In this document: one piece after another, positions 12,963-19,677 of the stretch
How the letters are laid out: each line of letters begins with the position of its first letter
Position numbering within the stretch: position 1 is the stretch's first letter
NCBI GenBank assembly: GCA_036260075.1
Contig: DATAAM010000168.1
Coordinates: forward strand, 1-23,597
Source: DATAAM01 sp036260075
Lineage (GTDB): Bacteria > Actinomycetota > Acidimicrobiia > Acidimicrobiales > JAHWLA01
Direction of reading: 5' to 3'
Length of the DNA stretch: 23,597 nucleotides
The notes under the pieces: generated by a model
The model's input: only the letters and a program-made list of their open reading frames with translations
Told to the model about the DNA's origin: nothing
Database searches by the model: none
Made by a program: the position numbers and the translations under genes

Positions 12963-12996
12963 CCGGGAACCGGTTCGAGACGAACGTCGTTCCCGG
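12963..12996. promoter_or_regulatory. Palindromic divergent ECF-type promoter for htrA and whiB
   Basis: Plus strand: GGAAC (12966-12970), 17 bases, CGTT (12988-12991), 30 bases before the htrA ATG. Minus strand: GGAAC (12993-12989), 17 bases, GGTT (12971-12968), 52 bases before the whiB ATG. The outer arms CCGGGAAC and GTTCCCGG (12963-12970, 12989-12996) and the inner arms GTTCG and CGAAC are inverted repeats. The plus-strand box is the same pattern and spacing as in front of sigE. The -35 of each direction overlaps the -10 of the other. Confidence 0.6.
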
Positions 12997-13021
12997 ATGG
13001 TAGAACGCCGAGGAGGCCTAC

Positions 13022-14314
13022 ATGGACGACGAAGCGCCGAAGGGAAGCTGGTCCTGGGGCGGCACCCGGGAGGCGGACGAGGGCGAGCTGCCCGCCGAGC
13101 CCGGGGCCGAACCGCCCGCCGACGCGGTCACCGAGACGGTGCCCGCGGGCGACGGCGTGCCCACCGAGGTGCACGGCGAGCCGCCGGTCGAGCCGCCTGC
13201 CGAGGCCGCCGCCCGCCGGAGGGCGGGCTGGCTGCCGGTCGCGTTGGTCGCCGCCCTGCTCGGCGCGGCCGCAGGAGGCGGGGTGGCGGCGCTCATGGAC
13301 GACGACGCCCCCGGCACCGTGATCCGCTACAGCGGCAACACCAGTCGCATCGAGCGCCCCGAGGACATCCAGGGCATCCTCGCCAAGGTGCAGCCCGGCG
13401 TGGTGTCGATCCGCACCTCGTCGTTCAGCGGCCAGGACATCTTCGGCTTCGGGCAGCAGCCCGTGCGGGGCGCGGGCACCGGCATGATCATCACGGCCGA
13501 GGGCCACGTGCTGACGAACGCCCACGTCGTCAACGGCGCCACCTCGATCGAGGTCACGCTGTTCAACGAGCGGGAGCCCCGCCAGGCCGACCTGCTGGGG
13601 AGCGACCCGACGAGCGACGTGGCCGTCCTCAAGGTCCGCGACGCCGCAGGCCTTCCCACCGTGGAGCTGGGCGACTCGGAGCGCATCCGCGTGGGCGACA
13701 CCGTCGTCGCCATAGGCAACGCGCTGGCCCTGCCGGGCGGGCCGTCCGTGACGATGGGGATCGTGTCGGCCAAGGACCGCACCATCGACGCAGAGGACGT
13801 GCACCTCACCGGCCTGATCCAGACCGACGCCGCCATCAACCCCGGCAACTCGGGCGGACCGCTGGTCAACGCCGGGGGCCAGGTGGTCGGCATCAACACG
13901 GCCATCCGCGGCGACGCGCAGAACATCGGCTTCGCCATCGCGGTCAACGCCGTCAAGCCCAAGCTGGACGCACTGAAGAGCGGGCGCGGGTCGGTCACGA
14001 GCACGGCGTTCCTCGGCGTGAACGCGCAGACGCTCACGCCCGAGATCAAGGAGCAGTTCGACTTCACCGCCGAGAAGGGCGCCATCGTGATCTCCACGAC
14101 GCCCGGCTCGCCCGCCGAGAACGCAGGCCTGCGCCGGGCCGACGTCATCACGCGGTTCGACGGGAAGGCCATCGAGACGGCCGACGCGCTGGTCGAGGCG
14201 GTGCGGGCCAAGAAGCCGGGCGACCGGGTCTCGCTCACATTCGTGCGAGGCGAGCAGGAACGCACGGTCCAGGTCACGCTCGGCTCCCGCCAGATCGGCG
14301 GCGAAGTCGAGTAG
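13022..14314 (+). CDS. htrA: HtrA/DegP-type serine protease with PDZ domain
   Basis: A 430-residue membrane-anchored protease. A cytoplasmic acidic, proline-rich part (about residues 1-60), one membrane helix (about 64-86), a trypsin-like domain (about 105-310) and one PDZ domain (about 325-425). The catalytic triad is intact: H168 in TNAHVV, D199 in TSDVAVLKV and S277 in GNSGGPL. It would degrade or refold damaged proteins outside the membrane and is part of the SigE/RseA stress circuit. AGGAGG seven bases before the ATG sets the start. An ECF-type promoter lies 30 bases before the ATG. A hairpin at 14333-14355 may end the transcript. Confidence 0.95.
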   Translation: MDDEAPKGSWSWGGTREADEGELPAEPGAEPPADAVTETVPAGDGVPTEVHGEPPVEPPAEAAARRRAGWLPVALVAALLGAAAGGGVAALMDDDAPGTVIRYSGNTSRIERPEDIQGILAKVQPGVVSIRTSSFSGQDIFGFGQQPVRGAGTGMIITAEGHVLTNAHVVNGATSIEVTLFNEREPRQADLLGSDPTSDVAVLKVRDAAGLPTVELGDSERIRVGDTVVAIGNALALPGGPSVTMGIVSAKDRTIDAEDVHLTGLIQTDAAINPGNSGGPLVNAGGQVVGINTAIRGDAQNIGFAIAVNAVKPKLDALKSGRGSVTSTAFLGVNAQTLTPEIKEQFDFTAEKGAIVISTTPGSPAENAGLRRADVITRFDGKAIETADALVEAVRAKKPGDRVSLTFVRGEQERTVQVTLGSRQIGGEVE

Positions 14315-14332
14315 CACCGAAGGGCTCGACGT

Positions 14333-14355
14333 GCGGGCCGGGTAGCCTGGCCCGC
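14333..14355 (+). terminator. Hairpin between htrA and the 95-residue gene
   Basis: GCGGGCC (14333-14339) and GGCCCGC (14349-14355) pair perfectly, with further GG/CC pairs inside, directly before the ATG at 14356. It could end the htrA message. The same bases contain a TANNNT element for the next gene, so it may work as DNA palindrome or RNA hairpin. Confidence 0.35.
14343..14348 (+). promoter_or_regulatory. Candidate -10 element (TAGCCT) for leaderless start at 14356
   Basis: TAGCCT lies seven bases before the ATG at 14356, and no Shine-Dalgarno sequence precedes that ATG. The seven-base gap is the optimum for leaderless actinobacterial transcripts. It is enclosed by the GC hairpin arms at 14333-14355. 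Confidence 0.42.
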
Positions 14356-14643
14356 ATGTCGCAGTCCGCCGAAGAGCTCACCCCGCGCGAACCGCCGCGG
14401 GGCCACGTCCGCGTCGTCTACCTCGGGCCGGTGGCGCCGCACTGGGAGATCCACTCCGACTTCGGCGACCGCGCCCTCATCGAGGAGTTCCGGCAGCGGG
14501 CACTGGCCCGCCTCGTGCTCCTGCCGCCTCACGACCCGCAGTTCCGGCGCAACCGCGAGCGCGTGGCCCGCGACGCCGAGCGGGAGAACCTCCTCCTCGA
14601 GTGGGACCTCGGCATCCCCGAGGAGGACGAGGAGACGGCCTAG
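14356..14643 (+). CDS. Uncharacterised 95-residue protein
   Basis: I do not recognise this protein. It is 95 residues, cytoplasmic, with a conserved-looking beta start (VRVVYLGPVAPHWEIHSDFG), a charged helical middle (LIEEFRQRALARL, then RRNRERVARDAERE) and an acidic end (WDLGIPEEDEETA). There is no signal peptide, membrane helix or cysteine. The ATG start is supported by the TANNNT element in front. It is convergent with the M23 peptidase gene, and the two share a CTAG: each gene's TAG stop is the reverse complement of the other. Its position after htrA might imply a link, but the intervening hairpin and own promoter speak against one operon. Confidence 0.7.
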   Translation: MSQSAEELTPREPPRGHVRVVYLGPVAPHWEIHSDFGDRALIEEFRQRALARLVLLPPHDPQFRRNRERVARDAERENLLLEWDLGIPEEDEETA

Positions 14644-15917
14644 CCCACGGCCAGGGCGCGCGCCCGCGCCGCCCTGGTGGCGTCGGCCGACGCCCGCAGC
14701 AGCGGATAGGGGTTGATGGCGGGCCCGCCGCCGGGGTGCGCCTCGAAGTGGAGGTGCGGCGGGGTCGACTGGGCGTTGCCGGTGTTGCCCACGTAGCCGA
14801 CCAGCTCGCCCGCCTCCACCACCAGCCCGTCGGCCACGTTGGGGGCGTAGCCCGACAGGTGGGCGTAGTAGTAGCGGGTGCCGCTGGCGCCCACCAACCA
14901 CAGCTTCCGCCCGCCGAGGCGGTCGGTGCCGACCCGGGTGACCACGCCTCGCTCGACGGCGCGCAGCGGCGTGCCGTAGGGAGCGAAGATGTCGGTGCCC
15001 TGATGTCGGTGCTCGAACTGGGTGCCGGTCATGCGCGGCGCCCCGAACGTGTCGACGAACGAGAACGGCTCGTCCACCGGGAACGAGAAGCCCGCCACCA
15101 CGATGCTGCCGCCGTAGCGCAGGGCGTCGACCTCCACTTGGTGCCGGAGCCGCAGCTCGGTGGCCTGCGCCGCCTGGCGCCGGGCCTGCTCGGCCAGCAC
15201 GCGCGTGGCCTCGACGTCGCGCTCCTCGTTGGTGAGGTCGGCGTCGGCGGTGGCCTTCGTCTCCACGTACTCGCGCAGGGCCTTCTGGTCCTGGGCGGTC
15301 ACCGCCTCGACGAAGCCCGTCCGCCGAACGAGCTCGTTGACGTCGGGCACGTCGAGCAGGGAGTCGAGGTGGACGGCCCGCCCGCCGGTGTAGGCGGCGA
15401 TGGCCCGCCGCTTCACCTCCGCCCGCTTGGCCGCCAGCAGCCGTTGGGCCACGAGCCGTCCCTGGCGCAGCTCGTTGAGCCGCACCTCCTTGCGGTTGAG
15501 CTCGGCGTCGAGCTTCACCGCGTGCGCGATCGCGTCGTTCTCCAGCGCGGCCATCCCCGCCAGGCTCTGGGCGGCGGTGTCGAGGGTTGTGGTGACGAGG
15601 TCGGTCGTCAGCGCCTCCTGCTCCGTGGGGGGCCGGGGCTGGTCGCGAGGCGGGACGGTCACGGGCTCGGGGGGCGCTTCGGCGGGCGGTTCGTCGGGGT
15701 CGTCGAGCGGCGCCGCCGGCGCTTCGCGCTCGACCGGCCGGGGATGGGGGGTGGCCACCTGCCCCGTCGGCGGCACCGTGGTCGTGGTGGACGTGGACGT
15801 GGTCGATGTCGAGGTCGTGGTGGTCGTCTCCTCGACCGCGGCCTCCTGGGCGCGCGCGGGTACGGCGAGCAGCAACAGTCCCACCACCGCGCCCATGGCA
15901 TGCCGCCGACGTCTCAC
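14640..15917 (-). CDS. Secreted M23 (LytM-type) peptidase
   Basis: A 425-residue exported cell-wall peptidase. A signal peptide (VRRRRHAMG followed by AVVGLLLLAVPARA) leads to a threonine/serine-rich run and a proline-rich linker (about residues 30-105), a helical coiled-coil region (about 110-270) and a C-terminal M23 domain (about 285-400). Zinc-site motifs are HRHQGTD and HLHFE, both complete, so it is likely active rather than a degenerate activator. It would cut peptide cross-links, or activate an amidase, during growth or division. The GTG at 15917 has AAGGGG six bases before it; an ATG 13 codons upstream is less good. It follows pstB with a 90-base gap and has its own -10 candidate. 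Confidence 0.85.
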   Translation of the reverse strand: MRRRRHAMGAVVGLLLLAVPARAQEAAVEETTTTTSTSTTSTSTTTTVPPTGQVATPHPRPVEREAPAAPLDDPDEPPAEAPPEPVTVPPRDQPRPPTEQEALTTDLVTTTLDTAAQSLAGMAALENDAIAHAVKLDAELNRKEVRLNELRQGRLVAQRLLAAKRAEVKRRAIAAYTGGRAVHLDSLLDVPDVNELVRRTGFVEAVTAQDQKALREYVETKATADADLTNEERDVEATRVLAEQARRQAAQATELRLRHQVEVDALRYGGSIVVAGFSFPVDEPFSFVDTFGAPRMTGTQFEHRHQGTDIFAPYGTPLRAVERGVVTRVGTDRLGGRKLWLVGASGTRYYYAHLSGYAPNVADGLVVEAGELVGYVGNTGNAQSTPPHLHFEAHPGGGPAINPYPLLRASADATRAARARALAVG

Positions 15918-15957
15918 CGCCGCCCCTTGTCCTCGCGTCTCCCCCGAGCCGCACACG

Positions 15958-15963
15958 AGGATA
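15958..15963 (-). promoter_or_regulatory. Candidate -10 element (TATCCT) for the M23 peptidase gene
   Basis: TATCCT on the minus strand, 40 bases before the GTG at 15917, within the 90-base gap after pstB. The -35 region is poor (TTCCCA at 17 bases). It suggests the peptidase is not simply the last gene of the pst operon. Confidence 0.3.
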
Positions 15964-16007
15964 CGGGCCGTGCCCGGCCATGGGAAGAGGCGGCTGGCGC
16001 GGGCGGC

Positions 16008-16847
16008 TCAGCCGAAGCGGCCGGTGATGTAGTCGTCGGTGCGACGATCGCGCGGCGAGGTGAAGATCCGGTCGGTGCGGTCGTACTCCACGAGGATCCC
16101 CGTGCGCTGGCCGGTCTCCTCGTTCACCTCGGTGGTGAGGAAGGCGGTGCGGTCCGACACGCGAGCCGCCTGCTGCATGTTGTGGGTCACGATCACGATC
16201 GTGTAGTCCTGCTTGAGCTCCACCATCAGCTCCTCGATGCGGATGGTGGCGATGGGGTCGAGCGCCGAGCACGGCTCGTCCATCAGGATCACGTCGGGCT
16301 TCACCGCGATGGCCCGGGCGATGCAGAGCCGCTGTTGCTGCCCGCCGGAGAGCGAGAACGCGCTCTGCCGCAGCTTGCCCTTCACCTCGTCCCACAGCGC
16401 GGCCCGGTGCAGCGCCTCCTCCACGATGTCGTCGAGGGTGCCGCCCGTCTTGTTGATGCGGGGGCCGAAGGCCACGTTGTCGTAGATCGACTTGGGGAAC
16501 GGGTTGGGCTTCTGGAACACCATCCCGATGCGCCGGCGCACCTCGATGGGATCGACGTCGGGGGCGTACATGTCGTGCCCGTGGTAGGTGATGCGCCCTT
16601 CGACCCGTGTGCCCGGGATGAGATCGTTCATGCGGTTGAGGCAGCGCAGGAACGTGGACTTCCCGCAGCCCGAGGGGCCGATCAGCGCGGTGATGCGGTT
16701 GCGGCCGATGTCGAGGCCGATGTCGCGCAGGGCCCGGAAGCCGTCGTACCAGAAGCTCATGGCCTCGATGAGGAAGACGGTCTCCTCGGCGGGCGCCGCC
16801 TCGACGGGGTGGTCCACCACGGGACGAGGAACGTACACGTCGGTCAT
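16008..16847 (-). CDS. pstB: Phosphate ABC transporter ATPase PstB
   Basis: The 279-residue ATPase of the high-affinity phosphate importer. Walker A GPSGCGKS is at residues 57-64, the Q-loop glutamine at 112 (FQKPNPFPKS, the PstB-specific segment), the signature LSGGQ at 166-170 and Walker B VILMDEP at 186-192; a switch histidine follows in VTHNM. The N-terminal 25 residues are a non-conserved extension. It is the last of pstS-pstC-pstA-pstB on the minus strand, seven bases after pstA. phoU, which commonly follows pstB, is absent; the next gene is an M23 peptidase. Confidence 0.97.
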   Translation of the reverse strand: MTDVYVPRPVVDHPVEAAPAEETVFLIEAMSFWYDGFRALRDIGLDIGRNRITALIGPSGCGKSTFLRCLNRMNDLIPGTRVEGRITYHGHDMYAPDVDPIEVRRRIGMVFQKPNPFPKSIYDNVAFGPRINKTGGTLDDIVEEALHRAALWDEVKGKLRQSAFSLSGGQQQRLCIARAIAVKPDVILMDEPCSALDPIATIRIEELMVELKQDYTIVIVTHNMQQAARVSDRTAFLTTEVNEETGQRTGILVEYDRTDRIFTSPRDRRTDDYITGRFG

Positions 16848-16854
16848 TGTGCTC

Positions 16855-17742
16855 TCACCACCGGGTCGCGTAGCGGTTGCGAAGGAAGATGGCCACGGCG
16901 TTCATGGCCAACAGGACGGCCAGGAGGACGATGCTCGCGGCCGCGGCCGCCTCGGCGAACGCGGGCTGCGGCCTGCCCGTCCAGTTGAAGATCAGGAGCG
17001 GCAGCGCCGAGAACTGGTCGCCCACGCCCTGCGGCACCGAGAAGATCGACACGGCGGCCCCGATGACGAGCAGCGGGGCCGTCTCGCCGATCGCTCGCGA
17101 CAGGGCGAGGATGGCGCCGGTCAGCGTGCCCGGCAGCGCCGCGGGCAGCACCTGCGTCCACATCGCCTGCAGCTTGGTGGCGCCCAGCGCGTAGGCGCCC
17201 AGCCGGATCGAGGAGGGCACGGCCCGGATCGCCTCGCGCGCGGCGATGATGATCACGGGCAGGCTCATCACCGAAAGCGTGAGTGCCCCCGCCAGCAGGC
17301 TCGGTCCCATCTGCGCGAAGCGCACGAACACGCCGAGGCCGAGGATGCCGTAGACCACCGACGGCACACCCGCCAGGTTGGCGATGTTGGCCTCCACGAA
17401 GTTCGCCAGCCGTCCCCGGGGCGCCAGCTCTTCGAGGTAGAGCGCGGCGCCCAAGCCGATCGGGAACGAGATGAGCGCCACCAGCCCCATGAGGTAGATC
17501 GACCCCACCAGCGCAGCCTTGATGCCCGCCCGCTGGGGGATGCGCGACACGAACCGGGTGAGGAAGTCGACGGGGTCGGCGGCCAGTCGGTCCCATCCGG
17601 TCTGGAAGATCTCGAGGAGCAGCACGGCGAGCACGAGCGAGGCCACCAGGGTGCCCGCGAACAGCAGCCAGGCGAAGAAGGCGTCGAGCACCAGCTGGCG
17701 GGTTCGCCGGGTGGTGCCGCGCTTCAGGGTGATCGACGCCAC
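16855..17742 (-). CDS. pstA: Phosphate ABC transporter permease PstA
   Basis: A 295-residue permease with about six membrane helices and the inner-membrane transport EAA-like segment (LGATKLQAMWTQVLPAALPG) that contacts PstB. It pairs with PstC to form the phosphate channel. The start is GTG at 17742, sharing one base with the stop of pstC (TAGTG), which gives residues MASITLKRG; a longer frame upstream overlaps pstC and is not conserved. The conserved NLAGVPSVVYGILGLG segment supports PstA. Confidence 0.95.
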   Translation of the reverse strand: MASITLKRGTTRRTRQLVLDAFFAWLLFAGTLVASLVLAVLLLEIFQTGWDRLAADPVDFLTRFVSRIPQRAGIKAALVGSIYLMGLVALISFPIGLGAALYLEELAPRGRLANFVEANIANLAGVPSVVYGILGLGVFVRFAQMGPSLLAGALTLSVMSLPVIIIAAREAIRAVPSSIRLGAYALGATKLQAMWTQVLPAALPGTLTGAILALSRAIGETAPLLVIGAAVSIFSVPQGVGDQFSALPLLIFNWTGRPQPAFAEAAAAASIVLLAVLLAMNAVAIFLRNRYATRW

Positions 17743-18668
17743 TACTGGTACACCTGCCGGTAGCGGCGTACGAACCGCGCACTCAGCATGTTGAGCCCGA
17801 GCGTCAGCAGGAACAGCACCGATCCCAGCGCGAACAGCGACCGGTAGCGGGTGGTGCCCGCCGCGACCTCGCCGCTCACCGTCTGGGCGATCGAGGCGGT
17901 GATCGTCTGGATCGACTCGAACACGTCGACGGTGATGTTGGGGGAGTTGCCCGCCGCCAGGGTGACGACCATGGTCTCGCCCACGGCGCGGGAAACGGCG
18001 AGGATCACCGACGCGGTGATGCCCGACAGGGCGGCCGGGATCACGACGCGGGTGGCGACGACCCGCTTGCTGGTGCCCAGCCCGTAGGCCGCCTCCCGCA
18101 ACGAGGTGGGCACCGCCCGCAGGGCGTCCTCGCTGATGGAGGCGATGATCGGCACCACGAGCAGCCCCACGCCGATGGCGCCCGCGGCGGCGTTGAACAC
18201 AAAAACGTCGTCCTCTCCGAAGAGCGGTCGCAGCACGTGCGGGGTGACGTAGTTCAAGGCGAAGAACCCCACGACCACGGTGGGGATGCCCGCCAGGATC
18301 TCCAGCGTGGGCTTGAGCACCGATCGCACGCGGGGTCGGGCGTACTCGGAGAGGTAGACGGCGGCGGCCAGCCCGAGGGGCAGGCCGACCACCAGCGAGC
18401 CGAGCGCGATGAGGAGCGTCCCGTTGAGGAGGGGGAGGATGCCGAGCTCGCCTCCCTCGGTGCGCCCGCCGACGGGGGCCCAGTCGGTGCCGGTGAGGAA
18501 CTCGACGAGGTTGTAGTCGGCGAAGAAGCGCACCGTCTCGCCTGCCAGCACGGCCACGATCCCCACGGTGACGAGCACCGAGACGAGCGCGCACAGGCCG
18601 AGGCCTGCCATGGCGGCCCGCTCGCCTCGACGCGTGCGCTGCCGGGAGAGGACGTTCGAGGGGATCAA
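17742..18668 (-). CDS. pstC: Phosphate ABC transporter permease PstC
   Basis: A 308-residue permease with six predicted membrane helices and a permease loop (SLREAAYGLGTSKRVVATRVVIPAALSG, given here as the site at about residues 195-222). ILAGIPTVVVGFFAL and SRAVGETM are typical of PstC. It forms the membrane channel with PstA. The start is a TTG at 18668 that overlaps the stop of pstS (TTGA), implying coupling; no better ATG or GTG lies before the conserved part. Confidence 0.95.
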   Translation of the reverse strand: MIPSNVLSRQRTRRGERAAMAGLGLCALVSVLVTVGIVAVLAGETVRFFADYNLVEFLTGTDWAPVGGRTEGGELGILPLLNGTLLIALGSLVVGLPLGLAAAVYLSEYARPRVRSVLKPTLEILAGIPTVVVGFFALNYVTPHVLRPLFGEDDVFVFNAAAGAIGVGLLVVPIIASISEDALRAVPTSLREAAYGLGTSKRVVATRVVIPAALSGITASVILAVSRAVGETMVVTLAAGNSPNITVDVFESIQTITASIAQTVSGEVAAGTTRYRSLFALGSVLFLLTLGLNMLSARFVRRYRQVYQ

Positions 18669-19567
18669 CGGATCTGCTCCAGCCCCCGTGTGTAGTCGGC
18701 GGCGGGGGCCGGCGTGTAGCCCACGTAGCCGACGAGCTCGGGCGCCACGTCCAGGTAGAAGCGCACGAACTCCCGTACTGCGGGCTTCTCCAACGACGCC
18801 TTCTTCGCGTAGATGTACAGCGGCCTGCTCAAGGGATACTCACCCGCCCGCACCGTCTCGTCGTTCGGCACCACGCACTCGCCGCCGGGCTCCTCGGAGA
18901 CGCGGATCGCCTTCAGGCCCTCCCGGTTCTCCTTGAAGTAGGCGAAGCCGAAGAAGCCCCACGACCCCTCCTCGCCCTGGATGCCCTGGACGATCGTGTT
19001 GTCGTCCTCGGACGCCTGGTAGTCGGTACGGGGCTTCACGTCCTCGCCCAGCACCTCCTCGACGAAGAAGTCGTACGTGCCCGAGTCGGTGCCGGGGGCG
19101 AAGATGTCGATGTTCTCGTCGGGGAACGCCGGGTCCACGTCCCGCCACCGCGAGGCGCCGCCGTCCTCGAAGATCCTGCGCAACTGCTCGAAGCTGAGGC
19201 AGGAGAGGAACTTCGTGTCGGTCGAGGTGACCACGGCCAGCCCGTCGAGCGCCACCAACAGCTCCACGAACTCCACGCCGTTGTCCGCACAAGCCCGCTT
19301 CTCCTCGTCTTTGATGGCCCGGGACGCGTCGGCGAGGTCGATCTCTCCGGCGCAGAAGCGCTTGAACCCGCCGCCGGTGCCCGAGGTCCCGACCGACACC
19401 CGCACCCGCGGCTCCTCGGCGTTGAACTCCTCCGCCACTGCTTCGCTGATGGGAGCGACCGTCGAGGAGCCGTCGACGACGACCGAGCCGCGGAGGCCGC
19501 TGCCGCCCGCGCCGCCGCCCCCGCAGGCGGCGAGTCCCGAGAGCAAGAGGAATGCGATTCGCTTCAC
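18665..19567 (-). CDS. pstS: Phosphate-binding lipoprotein PstS
   Basis: A 300-residue substrate-binding protein. A very short lipoprotein signal (MKRIAFLLLSGLAAC) puts the lipid-bearing cysteine at residue 15, followed by a glycine-rich spacer. Phosphate-site motifs are VDGSSTVAPISEAVAEEF, GTSGTGGGFKRF and FAPGTDSGTYDFF. The GTG at 19567 was chosen because it places the signal peptide correctly; a GTG three codons earlier (19576) is possible, and the longer open frame to 19642 crosses the Pho box. It opens the pst operon and is divergent from the kinase gene; both are likely induced when phosphate is low. Confidence 0.93.
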   Translation of the reverse strand: MKRIAFLLLSGLAACGGGGAGGSGLRGSVVVDGSSTVAPISEAVAEEFNAEEPRVRVSVGTSGTGGGFKRFCAGEIDLADASRAIKDEEKRACADNGVEFVELLVALDGLAVVTSTDTKFLSCLSFEQLRRIFEDGGASRWRDVDPAFPDENIDIFAPGTDSGTYDFFVEEVLGEDVKPRTDYQASEDDNTIVQGIQGEEGSWGFFGFAYFKENREGLKAIRVSEEPGGECVVPNDETVRAGEYPLSRPLYIYAKKASLEKPAVREFVRFYLDVAPELVGYVGYTPAPAADYTRGLEQIR

Positions 19568-19611
19568 CGTTCGCACGCTAACGAGCCCGCCTGACGCGGC
19601 ATCGGCGCGCA

Positions 19612-19640
19612 GGTGGCCGGTCGGTGAACGGTCGGTGAAC
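19612..19640 (-). promoter_or_regulatory. Pho box: GTTCACC direct repeats between pstS and senX3-like gene
   Basis: On the minus strand, GTTCACC at 19640-19634 and 19629-19623, exactly 11 bases apart, with a weaker GGCCACC unit at 19618-19612 in the same register. Direct repeats of GTTCACC every 11 bases are the binding units of PhoP in Streptomyces and similar to RegX3 sites. The box is 45 bases before the pstS start, and 38 bases before the kinase start in the other direction, so one box may serve both. Confidence 0.75.
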
Positions 19641-19664
19641 ACCCGAATCGAGGGCCGCGGGCGT

Positions 19665-19670
19665 TACCGT
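19665..19670 (+). promoter_or_regulatory. Candidate -10 element (TACCGT) for leaderless start of the kinase gene
   Basis: TACCGT lies seven bases before the GTG at 19678, with no Shine-Dalgarno sequence. The Pho box ends 24 bases upstream, a position from which a bound activator can touch the -35 region. Confidence 0.45.
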
Positions 19671-19677
19671 TGGTCCT

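Noticed and set aside
15781..15840. Tandem-repeat-like GTGGTCGT/GTCGACGT run in the M23 gene
   Set aside because: It encodes the threonine/serine-rich linker of the protein (ACC/ACG/TCG codons); ordinary low complexity, not a CRISPR or satellite.
15964..15976. CGGGC-CGT-GCCCG hairpin as terminator of pstB
   Set aside because: Only five pairs and no U-run; common by chance at this base composition.
13327..16395. A 1022-codon minus-strand open frame across htrA, the 95-residue gene and the M23 gene
   Set aside because: It crosses genes on both strands and is low in complexity; the M23 peptidase is clearly encoded in another frame of the same strand.
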